From positions 8,005,743-8,069,742 of the forward strand of contig CM035360.1 of NCBI GenBank assembly GCA_020137815.1: a DNA stretch of 64,000 nucleotides, read 5' to 3'. This DNA comes from Hormiphora californensis. Its lineage: Eukaryota > Ctenophora > Tentaculata > Cydippida > Pleurobrachiidae. Each line of letters starts with the position of its first letter. Position 1 is the first letter of the stretch. The position numbers and the translations under genes were made by a program. The notes beneath the pieces are model-generated. The model was not told the DNA's origin. It did not search any database and was given only the letters and a program-made list of their open reading frames with translations. Below are positions 20,074-31,679 of this stretch, in pieces.

Positions 20074-20291
20074 CGTTTGCTGTTGACGTCTTAATTCTGC
20101 CTCGAGTAACCTTCGTTGAACTTGGCTTTTGGATATCTTTTTAGGCAACTTTGGTGCTTTTGTCTTCTGCTTCTGCTTCAGTTTCTCTCGGCGTGTATTC
20201 AATTCTTCCTGTTCACCAAATACTAGGTCAAATGCAAGCCCTCCTCGAGAAGGTGGTCGAGTTGCCACCTGTGTATCGTAGTTCACAGACC
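20074..20291 (-). CDS. STMND1-like gene, exon 4
   Basis: The acceptor is GTACTTTCAG before 20291 and the donor GTAACA follows 20074. The 218-base exon encodes RPPSRGGLAFDLVFGEQEEL, a lysine-rich linker, then LPKKISKSQVQRRLLEAELR. This order (a short strand-forming GxAFDL block, a basic proline-containing linker, a charged helix) parallels SGQAFEL, PPKKKDLSLEEIQ and KKLEAAEERR of stathmins. It ends in phase 0, matching exon 5. Its start needs one base from exon 3, but exon 3 offers two, so the 3-4 junction is unexplained. Confidence 0.8.
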
Positions 20292-20325
20292 CTGAAAGTA
20301 CTTTTATGTTATATAAGTTAGGAAA

Positions 20326-20480
20326 GCCCGACCACTAACAAAAGCACTAACAAACGCACTAACAAAACGTACTAACAAAACGCGATAACAAAAGCACTAA
20401 CAAAAGCACTAACAAAAACACTTACAAAACCACTAACAAAACCACTAACAAAACCGCTAAAAAAACCGCTAACAAAATCA
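20326..20480. repeat. Minisatellite ACTAACAAAAC
   Basis: About 13 copies of an 11-12 base unit, CACTAACAAAAG and variants, in tandem within intron 3. Confidence 0.9.
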
Positions 20481-20659
20481 CTATCACGTCCTAATGAGGG
20501 GGACTGATATGTAATATAGATATGAGATATAGAATATGATCGATATGAGATATAGAATATGATTCGGAGAAGCCTGCACTCTCCCTCAAGGGGGGGTGGG
20601 GGGTAATATCTGCCTGGGGTGGGGCTCATCTTACCTCCAGTCACTTGCAATTATTCTGA

Positions 20660-20835
20660 CAGTAGTTTCATGATTGGAAGATTTGCTACCATGTCATGGT
20701 ACGGCTGTAGGGTACCCAAAGTGATTTGATGTGAAAGTAGGAAGTGATACGAGTGAATAATTGCGCGCCACAATGCATGTTAAGAATTTCCTTTGTTGCA
20801 TCATCAAAGTGTGAGTTAAAAGTTTTATGAACTTC
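20660..20835. repeat. Old interspersed repeat, copy 2
   Basis: Counterpart of 1-178. A 21-base stretch at 20634-20654 on the minus strand lies between AG and GTAAG but would create a stop if used as an exon. Confidence 0.55.
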
Positions 20836-20839
20836 AAAT

Positions 20840-21732
20840 AAACAACTGTGAGATACTGTCTATGGCTGATACTATCAGTGATAGATAGTGTCGGTATTGA
20901 GACGTTGTCTAGACGGTATCTGTATCGGATTCGCTTAAGACGTTGTCTAGACGTTGTTTAGACGGTATTTATATCGAAATTGCTGGAGAAGTTGTCTAGA
21001 CGGTATTTGAAACTGAATCGCGATATTCTGTTTAGACGTTGTCTAGACGGTATGTTGACCGGTTTCAGTTGAGATGTTGTCTAGACGGTACTTTCATCAA
21101 TTTTCCTTTAGACTGCGTTGAGACGTACTTTTAAAACTCCGTCTGAAATACAGACGGAGTTCTAAAAGTCCGTCTCAACGTCTGCATCTGGTACAATTTT
21201 CAGACGTGTCTCAACTTTGGGCGGATACCGTCTAGAGACCGTCCAGACACCGTCTAGACACCGGGACGGTACCGTCTAGAGACCGTCTGATACCGTCGCA
21301 ACACCGTCTGATACCGTCTATAACCCGTTTCAAGCAATTTTGGTACCGTTTTTAGCTGATTTTATCAAAACCCGTCTAGACGGTATAGGGGGCTAGATCT
21401 CTCTCTGTTTCCGGCCGAAAATAAAAGTTCGCGGACTCTAGGTCTAAGTGCCTCTGAAAAGTTTTAACAAAAAGACGTGTCTCAACTTTGGGCGGATACC
21501 GTCTAGAGACCGTCAAGACACCGTCTAGACGCCGGGACGGTACCGTCTGGAGACCGTCTGATACCGTCGCAACACCGTCTGATACCGTCTATAACCCGTT
21601 TCAAGCAATTTTGGTACCGTTTTTAGCTGATTTTATCAAAACCCGTCTAGACGGTATAGGGGGCTAGATCCCTCTCTGTTTCCGGCCGAAAATAAAAGTT
21701 CGCGGACTCTAGGTCTAAGTGCCTCTGAAAAG
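20840..21732. mobile_element. GTCTAGACGGT-rich repeat with a 271-bp tandem duplication
   Basis: The palindromic word GTCTAGAC and relatives (CGTCTAGACGGTAT, CCGTCTAGAGACCGT) occur some 20 times. A block starting AGACGTGTCTCAACTTTGGG at 21202 is repeated from 21473 with few changes. A hairpin near 21130-21170 pairs AACTCCGTCTG with CAGACGGAGTT. A relative is at 49480-49720. The block ends directly at the donor side of exon 3. Confidence 0.7.
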
Positions 21733-21743
21733 GCAATACTTAC

Positions 21744-21927
21744 TATGTAGCTTCGAATAAAAGGTGATCTCCTTTGTTTCCAAGCTTTCCACTGCTTTGA
21801 ATAGGTCTGTCATTTACTGGAATTTGTGATTGATTGACAGCAGCAACAATTTCTGCATGCTTCGTGGAAGTTGTTTTTTGAGATATTCTTCGTAAAGGTC
21901 TTAATGGCGTGCCAGATACAACAAACT
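21744..21927 (-). CDS. STMND1-like gene, exon 3
   Basis: The acceptor is TTCTTTCAG before 21927 and the donor GTAAGT follows 21744. The exon encodes FVVSGTPLRPLRRISQKTTS through GNKGDHLLFEAT, a low-structure linker. It begins with two bases that complete the single base left by exon 2 (G plus AG, giving Glu), so junction 2-3 is in phase. It ends with two bases, TA; joined to exon 4 (GG...) these would give TAG. A missed exon, a different donor or a frameshift must be considered. Confidence 0.75.
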
Positions 21928-21988
21928 CTGAAAGAAGGAAATATGCTTTGGGTATTAGGGACTTAGATAGTAGGATCCATAGGGTAGC

Positions 21989-22067
21989 GACTGGCTATTT
22001 GAAACACCACCTCTACAGGTCTGGTAGAGGGGGTGTTTCAAATTAGCCGCCATTTCAAATAGCCAGT
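21989..22067. repeat. Palindromic element GACTGGCTATTTGAAACA
   Basis: GACTGGCTATTTGAAA at the left is inverted at the right (TTTCAAATAGCCAGTC), with a second inner inverted pair CACCACCTCTAC. Short MITE or remnant in intron 2. Confidence 0.75.
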
Positions 22068-22319
22068 CGGTTCCATATATCGCGTGGCCCGATTACTGAG
22101 CGCTACTTATACTGAAACAGAATCGGACACGATTGTTGTGAAGAGGTGCACGAAAACGAAAGTAGGAATAATGTCTATATAAATTGTGTGTGACATTCCT
22201 TAATGCCAAACTAAAAGTTTGGTGAAAAATTACGTCTCTATGTTGTGTTTGAAATTCAGAGGGCAAGCTTCAAACACAAGTTAGAAGCATGGGACCTTCA
22301 CCAACTTGTTTCTTTTGAT

Positions 22320-24780
22320 CCACGGATGGCCCACGGATTGGTGTGGCGACGGTGATAGTTGTGAGAATAAAAATTATGGGAGCATTCTGGATCAATTCCT
22401 TGGTAACTTTTTCCATAATTTTTTGTCGAAAATTCGAAAATTCATTGTCATTCCTTCGTTCATTTCTCGTTCATTTATGATGTGAGTATCCTAATTTACC
22501 ACGGCAGGTGAGTAGAACTTCGCTCCTAATAAAAGGCTGCAATAAAAGGCTGCAGAAAAAGGCTGCAATAAAAGGCTGCAGAAAAAGGCTGCAATAAAAG
22601 GCTGCAATAAAAGGCTGCAATGGATCACATATCCAACTAGACTAAAGCACTAAAGCAGGAGATAGACCGAATCGTCTTCCCCTAATAGTGTTTTGTTTCA
22701 CGTATCGGTTTCTACCATAAGCGGTAGAGAGACCGAATCACCCGCCCCTAATTATAGTGATTCGTGCCTGGTATCCAACTAGACCATAGGCGGTAGATAG
22801 ACGGAGATAGAGAGTTAGAGAGGTGAGAGTGAGAGATCCGAATCATGGACGACTAATCAAGTATTGTATCACGTTTCATGATATCCTCTAATTAATTAAA
22901 TGAAAGGCGGTTACCTATAATTTGACCTAATCGGTGCCAATACGTGATTACTGATTTTCTACCGTTATTCGCCAATAGTCTTTATGTACACAATTCAGTA
23001 GAGCGGAATCACACATAATACTATGATAGGTGAACCAAGTGGTTGGGTGGTTCACCTGTGATTGTGCTACACGCTCAATCAATAGATCTACCCTACCTCA
23101 TTAGACCAACACTCTCAGTAGTTACTGACTACCTCTACTGGAATCGTGGATCGATACGGAAAGACTAATGGAGAATACATAGCGGTAGAGAATCACGTAT
23201 CGGGACCGATGAGGTCTCATTGTCAATTGGTAACCGCTTTTCATTAGAGTATACCATGGTACGTGATACCATACCGTGATTCTGATTTTTCACACTCACT
23301 TCTCACTCGTACTCGCTCTCTATCTCGGTCTCTCTCTATTGCCTATGGTCTAGTTGGAAACGTGGCACGAATCACTATAATTAGGGGAGGGTGATTCGGT
23401 CTCACTACAGCCAATACGTGATACGAAACACTATTAGGGGAGGACGATTCGGTCTATCCCCCGCTTTAGTCTGGTTGGATACGTGATCCCTTGCAGCCTT
23501 TTATTGCAGCCTTTTATTGCAGCCTTTTATTGCAGCCTTTTTCTGCAGCCTTTTATTGCAGCCTTTTATTGCAGCCTTTTTATGCAGCCTTTTATTGCAG
23601 CCTTTTATTAGGAGCGAAGTTCTACTCACCTGCCTTTACCACATTATGCTATTTTTTCTTTGCGGCTTGAACTTATCTTTCCAATGAGCTTAATGAAAAC
23701 GAAATTAGAGCACCAGGTCACTTGCCTAGTTAGACTGTCTTTAGACTGTGTTTACAAATGTAAAGGAGAGTTAGAACATAACAACAGGTCACATGACAGT
23801 TGACAAAATGCACTTGCATGATTTTGGCTCTTCCTGCGACTTTCAATGAGCTGTTTCACGACTGCCTTTTATTCAATATTTTTTAAAACTTGGGTGAGCA
23901 TTGAATAAGCAAAGATCTTTGCTCACAAGAAAAATCAAGTTCGAAACCCAAAGTTCATTTTTCAATTTTGGAAGTTCATTCCACTCATTCAGGAATAAGC
24001 ATCCCTAAAGTGATGAAACGTGATGGGTTTTGTTTGGCCCATGTCCTGCAATGACAGAGAGGTGTAAAAACACGTTTCCGGGCTAGTTAATGGGTGTCCA
24101 TTTGATCAAGATGATATCTGACACCTTTTCTGAGCTATAATATATATTTCTGGGATTGGTATCGTGCAGCAATGCTAAGAAGCTTCATAGCACCTCAAAA
24201 ATGATGATCAGTTCAATGGAATGAGTTTATTTATGAAAGAAAGGAGATCGGTTAGCTACAAAATCTTGTTATCAATGTCTGACAACATAGTTCGGAACAT
24301 GCCGCGAGACTCTAACCGATTGAAGTGCTGCACAATACCAATCCCAGAAAACTCTAATCACATGCTTGAATTTGAATACCAAAATTGAAAAATGAACTTT
24401 GGGTTTCGACCTTGATTTTTCTTGTAAGCAAAGATCTTTGCTTATTTAATGCTCACCCAAATTTTTTTAAATATTGAACAAAAGTTAGTCGTGAAACAGC
24501 TCATTGAGAGTCACAGGAAGAGCCAAAATCATGCAAGTGCATTTTGTCAACTGCCATGTGACCTGGTGCTCTAATTTCGTTTTCATGGTGCTCATTGGAA
24601 AGATAAATTCAAGCCAAAGAAAAATAGCATAATGATGGAAAATTAGGATAGTCACATCATAAATGAACGAGAAATGAACGAAGGAATGGAAAATGAATCA
24701 TCGATTTTTAGAAAAAAAAATATGTAAAAAGTTACCAATACAAGGAATTGATCCGTGGGCCACCTTGGCGCAATGAAATG
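22320..24780. mobile_element. Large inverted-repeat element, arms about 400 bp, itself invaded
   Basis: The left arm (22320-22494 continued at 23643-23990) and the right arm (about 24365-24770) are inverted copies through blocks such as CATTCCTTCGTTCATTTCTC, TTGACAAAATGCACTTGCAT and GCAAAGATCTTTGC. The left arm is split by the element at 22503-23634. No coding sequence. Confidence 0.8.
22503..23634. mobile_element. Foldback element GGCAGGTG with GGCTGCAATAAAA arms, 8-bp target duplication
   Basis: The ends are GGCAGGTGAGTAGAACTTCG and its inverse, and TTTACCAC stands directly outside both (22495-22502, 23635-23642). The uninterrupted right arm of the surrounding element reads straight through, confirming the insertion. 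Inside are arrays of GGCTGCAATAAAA in opposite orientation at each end, then longer inverted repeats with ATAGACCGAATCG and GATACGTGAT. The 8-bp duplication fits hAT-type movers. No transposase. Confidence 0.9.
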
Positions 24781-25046
24781 TTGTCAAAAATAGCCTGAAC
24801 CTAGAAATCACTAGGGGCGAGCTAATTTCTGCACAATCCTATAATAGTCAATTATAGGCCCCTGGATCAAAAAAAGTCCCAAGCCCAAATGTTGGGGGAA
24901 GTGCCCCTAATTGGCCGTAATTGATTACAGTGTATTTGTAGTCATCAATTAAATCGCAAATCGTCTTAGGAAAGGAGTAGAGGAAAAACTGAGGACACTC
25001 GAGTGTCCAGCGTCCTCGCATTAGTGGGGGTAGGTGTAGGAATTAA

Positions 25047-25621
25047 AGTGAGAGTGGACCGGATCAGGATTGGACAAGTTTTTTGTAGGTAGTAGAGATT
25101 AGTTCTATGAGTATTTTGCATTTTTGCCGCTCAAAATCGACCCACCCATTACTGAGATAATTTTATTATGTCGGGAGAATTGCTGGATCAATATTTATCA
25201 AACAGGATAGAAACAATCCTTGTGTTTTACTAACACATTCTTTAAATTTTAATATGCTGGCTTGCATTGCCCTGCTTCTGTGCACATGGACATGTCAACC
25301 TCACTGCTTATATTCAGAATGTGTTTGTAAAACACCACGATTGCTCAGAAAGCTAATCTCTACTACCTACAACAAAATATAATAATAGAACTCGTGCAGT
25401 TGCTAGATGGCCCTTTTACAGGCTCCTCACAATTGAAACTTGAACAAGTGACAACTGGTGCTATTGAGTTAGACTCAACAACACAGCGACTGATGAGTGG
25501 TGAACACATGCATTTCTACATGTGAGCACCATACATTTGCACACTGTAATTAGTGCGACACCGGCATGACTCGGTGAACCTACAACAAACTTGTCCAATT
25601 TTGATCCGGTCCAATCTCACT
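25047..25621. mobile_element. TTAA-flanked AGTGAGAGTGG element, compact copy
   Basis: TTAA (25043-25046) precedes AGTGAGAGTGGACCGG, and the inverted end is followed by TTAA (25622-25625). The arms hold TTGGACAAGTTT, GTAGAGATTAG and CGCTCAAAATCGACCCA. It carries the 200-bp repeat at 25385-25581. Non-autonomous; the TTAA target suggests the piggyBac type. Confidence 0.8.
25385..25581. repeat. 200-bp interspersed repeat, copy 2
   Basis: Nearly identical to 16846-17046 but inserted in a different element, so it moves independently. Confidence 0.85.
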
Positions 25622-25644
25622 TTAAGTCTTTATCTCATCTGGTT

Positions 25645-27068
25645 AGGGTAAGCTGGGGCAAAAGTGGCCCATTTTTAACGTTTTAGGTTCTAACATATGC
25701 AATTTATACAGCAGGAAGAAAAAATATATTATATTATAGGCTATCCAATGAAACGTTTTCCTTTCAGCCGAGCTAAATCTTAAAATCTGCAAGTTTTTAT
25801 TTAATGGGTTAATTGCTCAATTCAAATTAATATGGTGAGGCTTTTTTTTGGAAATTTGCACTGGGGAAAAGTGGCCCTTAAGCCAATAGCATTGCTCGAT
25901 TTTATCACGTGCCTGGTGTTGTTAGACGAAACGATCAAATTAGGGGCAAAGTGGCCCATGTTCTGCACCGGAACATTCATTCATTCAAACTGCCGCTGGC
26001 AGTGGCATTGCGCCGAAATAAACATATAATATTAAGCAAACCAGCCACACGGACCAAACTGAGTGAGGATTCAGGGTGGCGTAACAGGGTCGTTAGCGCG
26101 AAGACGGTAAGGTCTTATGGGCCACTTTGTCCCTACATTTTTGTTCTGGACCACTTTGCCCCAGTGCATTCCAATCCCAGTGCGAAATGTTGACCAATTT
26201 ATCAATCTAATTGATATCACTTTTATGCTTAAATTTATGATTTATTGCACCCCCATCATCATCATTACACGCTAGTGGCGCTTGCCAGCGCTGCGAATTT
26301 TTTTCAGGTGCTAACACCGACCATTATATGTACATACTCCTAGATAGTAGATATAATGTCAAAAGTAGTTTTTATTGCTCGGATAGTCTTTAAAACTGCT
26401 GGAATACACGGAATGCATATGTGCATTTAAGATACTCCATGGGGGCTGGGGCCCTTGCCGGCGCTGCGAAATTTTTCAAGGGCTAACACCGACCATTATT
26501 ATGATTCAGTGATTTACAACTCTCAGTGATAGTGAGAGAGAGATATTCGTACTCTAAAATTGCTCTCCAATGCGGCTCTCCAATGCACCATCAATACATT
26601 GGTGGCGCATTTTTTCGACCGGATTTCACATTGATAATACCTTGAACAACGTTTCGCACTGAGATTCCAATGTCACGTGGTATTGCAGGCGCCACTTCAT
26701 TGGTCCTAGAGGTGGACCACTTTGCCCCAGACCGGACCAATTTGCCCCGGAGAGTGGGCCATATTAGCCCCAATTTCACAAAATTGACAATTAAGACAAA
26801 AAATTGCCAATTTCTTCAAAATTCTTATACCACGTTTTAGAGAACTATAAAGCCTAACTGGCAGTTTTTGCAAAATTAAAATCGGCCAACCCAAACAGAA
26901 ATAACAGCAGTTTTAAAGCGAAAATTCGGAACAGAACGAGCAGGTCTCTGCTGGATAAAAAGTCACGTGACCACATGTTATTACTGGGGCCACACACACA
27001 CACTAGGGCCACTTTGCCCCATATATGGGCCACATTACCCCACGGGCCAATTTGCCCCAGCTTACCCT
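25645..27068. mobile_element. AGGGTAAGCTGGGGC TIR element
   Basis: Starts AGGGTAAGCTGGGGCAAAA and ends in the inverse, TTTGCCCCAGCTTACCCT. GGGGCAAAGTGG and GGCCACTTTGCCCC recur many times inside. The last 370 bases resemble 19540-19900 inverted. Related ends are at 29262, 39482 and 54069. Two internal copies of TTGCCGGCGCTGCGAA-like sequence flank a 200-bp segment. No transposase recognised; superfamily open. Confidence 0.8.
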
Positions 27069-27537
27069 AATTAGATAATTGGATAATTAGATTTGCACAT
27101 AGCTGTTTTTGGTAATATTTTAGAGACTTTTCACTGGTGCCATTTTGTAGGCAGTAACTAAGTTATGGGGGGGGGGGTCGTGCTCGGACTTTTAAGCTTT
27201 ATCTCCAATCGTTTAGCCTTTATTTGGATTCAAAGGTGCTGAAAATGAGCAAAAAATGGCTCCGATTTTGAGCCTCTTTGTGGATTCGCTAATCTTATCT
27301 GAACCAATTTCATTATTCCAAATATCGCCAAAGTACATATGGCAAACGGAAAATTGGTAGTACTAGTCTAGCAAAGACTAATAAAATTTCTTTTAATTAA
27401 CCTGGGGTGGGAGGTCGAGGTAGAGACTCTATGAAAGCGATATCACTTATCTTTGATTCTTCGCAAATAAAAACAGAATACCCTGGAAGGAAAAATGTTT
27501 AACTAACTCCTTTTTAGAAATATTTGAGGTTTGACAG
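27069..27537. other. Intronic stretch without recognised content
   Basis: No coding frame or repeat stands out apart from a run of eleven G near 27166-27176. Confidence 0.4.
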
Positions 27538-27541
27538 TTAA

Positions 27542-28376
27542 CCCTTTGGGACCGATAGTGGCGCCATCGACAGAAATATCTGAAAATTGCTGGAGACACT
27601 CCTAACAAGCCTACTTGAAAGCAAAACCAAAAAACTCGTCTCTACGAACTTTGTTTCTGTGGGGTCACCAGTGACCCTATCGGTCTCAAATGGAATGCAA
27701 ACAATTGAGATTTCGTAGCTATTTTGCCTCATAACTCGAAAACCGCTCATCTTAGACCCTATGTTTCTTCATAACACTTATATAAACCCGGCCATTCTGC
27801 ACATTTTACACACCCTATGGAACTCTGTATCTCATCTGTAGCCGATTTTAGAATTTCAAATTGGCCGAGATGAAAATTTTTATGAAGGAGCACGAATCTC
27901 AAAAAATTTTTCAGCGACTCTCTAAGATGTATAGATAACACTGATGGAGTCGGTTAGTCGCTAGCACCCGTTTGAAAAATGCCGTTTTAGACCTTTATCG
28001 GTGGCCAATCCTTTAGAAATGCACGTAAAATCCAAATTTCTATATTAGCGTTAGGGGACGATAGGGTCACTGGTGACCCCGGCATTATTTGCCCTCTGAG
28101 CGTTGTAAATTTGATCAAATCATCACGAAACTTCATACCGGGGTAAAACCTATGGTTTTCTTTTGATTTGTAGGTCCATTATTGGCTTACTTATACCGTT
28201 TTAGAGATATGGCCAACTTTACACCAAAATGTTCAAAGCTTAAAATGACCCCAAAAACAGCCAAAAAGTATCTATTCTAACCCGGAAAACCATTTAAACT
28301 TCTTAGATTTAGTTCGGACAGACGCTAGATGCATAATTAGCGTGGGGTCACTGGTGACCCTATCGGTCTCAAAGGG
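27542..28376. mobile_element. piggyBac-type non-autonomous element
   Basis: The ends CCCTTTGGGACCGATAG and CTATCGGTCTCAAAGGG are inverted and each is bordered by TTAA (27538-27541, 28377-28380). TTAA plus a CCCTTTG start is the signature of piggyBac-like elements. Four copies of GGTCAC(C/T)(A/G)GTGACC lie inside, themselves palindromic. No transposase frame, so it depends on a source elsewhere. Confidence 0.85.
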
Positions 28377-28628
28377 TTAAATGGTCTTCCTTTGCAACGG
28401 TTAACTGGTAATCAGATTAACGGTTGATATTTGCTGAACAAATTTGGTTCGATGAAATGTTGGGCCCGTGAATGAATATATTAATATGAGAGTATATTAG
28501 AGTGACGTAATCTACATATCACGAGTTAGAGGGATGACGTGATTATTGTTTATAGAGAGATGATGTAATTATTGATATAATATTGTAAAATGGAAATAAG
28601 AGATTGAAGACTAGTATATGCTTATGTT

Positions 28629-29120
28629 CATTTCTCTCATCCAACTGCAAGACCTAGAGTTCCTGGTAAACTAGCTTGTTTTCGCCCCCCCCCCCCCCAC
28701 TTCAAGACATAGAGTTCCTGACAAACTAGCTTGTGTTCATTTCTCCCTCCCGCAACTGCAAGACCTATAGTTCCTGGCAAACTAGCTTGTGTTCATTCCC
28801 CGCCCCTAACTTCAAAACTTAGATCTAGAGTTCCTGGTAAACTAGTGTGTGTTCATTTCTCTCCTCCAACTGCAAGACTTAGAGTTCATGGCAGACTAGC
28901 TTGTGCTCATTTCTCTCCTCCAACTGCAAGACCTAGAGTTCCTGATAAACTAGCCTGTTTTCGTCACCCCCCCCCCCCCCCCACTTCAAGACCTAGAGTT
29001 CCTGCAAAACTAGCTTATGTTCATGTTTATTTCTCTCGTCCAATTGCAAGACCTAGAGTTCCTGGCAAACTAGCTTGTGTTCATTTCTCTCCTCCGACTG
29101 CAAGACCTAGAGTTCATGGC
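28629..29120. repeat. Minisatellite of about 60-bp units, CAAGACCTAGAGTTCCTGG
   Basis: Eight tandem units share CTGCAAGACCTAGAGTTC and AAACTAGCTTGTGTTCATTT; poly-C tracts of 12-16 bases sit in two of them. The open frame of 131 codons across it follows the repeat and is not a gene. Confidence 0.9.
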
Positions 29121-29419
29121 GGGTAGAGAGAGAGACAGAGAGAGAAAGGGAGAGAAAGGAAGAGAGAGGAGAGAGAAGAGAGAAAGGGAGAGAAGGGGGT
29201 GATTGTAAAAGAGATTTACATTATAAATGAGAGAAAGTTATAAAGGAACCTATCAATATAGGGTAAACCGGGGCAAAATGGTTAACTTTTTACTTAATTG
29301 GTTCTCACCCCTATTTAAAAAAGTATACAATGAAAAAAATTATATAGGCTTAGAGTTCATTATTTTATCTTTCAAATAAGATTAATTTTAACTCTAGGGA
29401 CCAACATTAACATTTAACT

Positions 29420-30638
29420 GTTAATTTAACAGAATTTGAAATGAAAACATGCGAATCTCTATTATAAAGTACAAATGAACGTCGTGGTGATGATGATGTC
29501 GTATCCCACGTGCAAATGGTGGGGGGTTGCCAAGGAGGTGCCTTGGGAGAGGTATGGGTAGTTGTGAGGGGATACTGCACGTGCATGTTATTGTTTGTTT
29601 GTTGCGTGTTCCTGTGTTGTTCCTGTGGTGTTTTGGGATCTACTGTTGGGGCCGCCATGATTGCCAAAGCCTTTCTACCTACGTACCCCGTTGATTCTCT
29701 ACACAGCTACAATTCTACGGATCTTTATCACCTGATTCTACATGTTATTCAGCGGGATTTACCTTGATGTTTATCACCAGCGCTCTACCACTACCAACCT
29801 CTTTACCCCGACATTGAGATACGAAGAGTGAGGGGGGGGAGAGACATAGAGACGGGGAGGGGGGGGTGTTGTAGGACTTAACAATGGGCTTTCTAGTCCT
29901 TATTATAAAGTACAAATGAACGTCGTAGTGAGGAGTATGATGACCTATCATCACGTGCAAATAGAGGGGGGTTGCCAAGGAGGTGCCCTGGGAGGGGTAT
30001 TGGAGGGGGATACTGCACGTGCATGTTTTTGGTTGTTTGTTGCGTGTTCCTGTGTTGTTCCTGTAGTGATTTGGATCTACTGCTGGGACCTCCATGATTG
30101 CCAAAGCCTTTCTACCTACGTACCCCGTTGATTCTCTACACAGCTACAATTCTACGGATCTTTATCACCTGATTCTACATGTTATTCAGCGGGATTTCCC
30201 TTGATGTTTATCACCAGTGCAGCGCTCTACCACTACCAACCTCCGTATTCTTTATCCCGACATGGAGAGACGAAGAGTAAGAGGGGGGGGGGAGATAGAG
30301 ACGGGTGGGGGGGGGGGTGTTGTAGGACTTAACAATGGGCTTTCTAGTCTTTATTATAAAGTACAAATGAACGTCGTGGTGAGTATGATGGAGTATCCTA
30401 GCTTGCAACACTAGCGTGCAACAATTTGCCCATTTGCCCGTGCAAATCAAGGGGTTGTTATGGTTGGTGGGCAAGGGTCTGAATACTGCACGTGCATGTT
30501 GTTGGTTGTTTGTTGCGTGTTCCTGCGGTGTTGTGTGGTGTGATGGCATCTACTGTTGCTGCCCCGATGAATACCAAAGCGTTTCTACCTACATACCCCC
30601 GATAATTACTCTACACATCTACAATTCTACGGATGTTT
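29420..30638. repeat. Satellite-like 440-bp units, three in tandem
   Basis: Units start near 29455, 29900 and 30345 at about 440-base spacing. Each has ATGAACGTCGT, TACTGCACGTGCATGTT, GTTGCGTGTTCCTG, CTACAATTCTACGGAT and a G-rich tract. The third unit is more diverged and is ended by the palindromic element at 30640. Confidence 0.9.
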
Positions 30639-30639
30639 A

Positions 30640-30974
30640 CCCCCATAAAAAAGTCGCTTGGCAAATTCCCTCGTCGCTCGGCAATTGGTTCGGCAACAAC
30701 AGGTGGTTTGCCGAGCCAGTCGCTCGGCTAATCAAGGAAGTCTCCGTGATTTCACCGCGTTCTTACAGAAAAAGCACATTTTTTCAGCACTTTGTATTTT
30801 TCAGCAGGAGATTTTGAAAAAAAGTGCTGAAAAAATGTACTTTTTCTGTAAGAACGCGGTGAAAACACGGCGACTTCCTTGATTAGCCGAGCGACTGGCT
30901 CGGCAAACCACCTGTTGTTGCCGAACCAATTGCCGAGCGACGAGGGAATTTGCCAAGCGACTTTTTTATGGGGG
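30640..30974. mobile_element. Near-perfect palindromic element inserted at TA
   Basis: CCCCCATAAAAAAGTCGC at the left is inverted at the right, and TA stands on both sides. The arms, about 160 bases each, contain TTGGTTCGGCAACAACAGG and ACCGCGTTCTTACAGAAAAA. It behaves like a TA-targeting (Tc1/mariner-type) foldback MITE; no transposase. Confidence 0.85.
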
Positions 30975-31109
30975 TATGAACTATTAATAATTCAACACGT
31001 TTCAAGCAGCTCTCTTCTGATCACCCTTGATATTCATCACCATCCCTACCACTCTACCAACCTCCATATTCTTTAGTATTATAGCCCGAAACGGACATGA
31101 CAAAGAGAT

Positions 31110-31640
<531 letters not shown>

Positions 31641-31679
31641 TAGATATCAACGGGGTTCACCCAACGGGGTTCAACCAAC

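Noticed and set aside
20634-20654. 21-base microexon to repair the exon 3-4 junction
   Set aside because: It has AG and GTAAG borders, but joined to exon 3 it gives TAA, and it leaves the wrong phase for exon 4.
28731-29126. 131-codon frame with repeated PRVPGKLACVH
   Set aside because: It is the translation of the 60-bp minisatellite.
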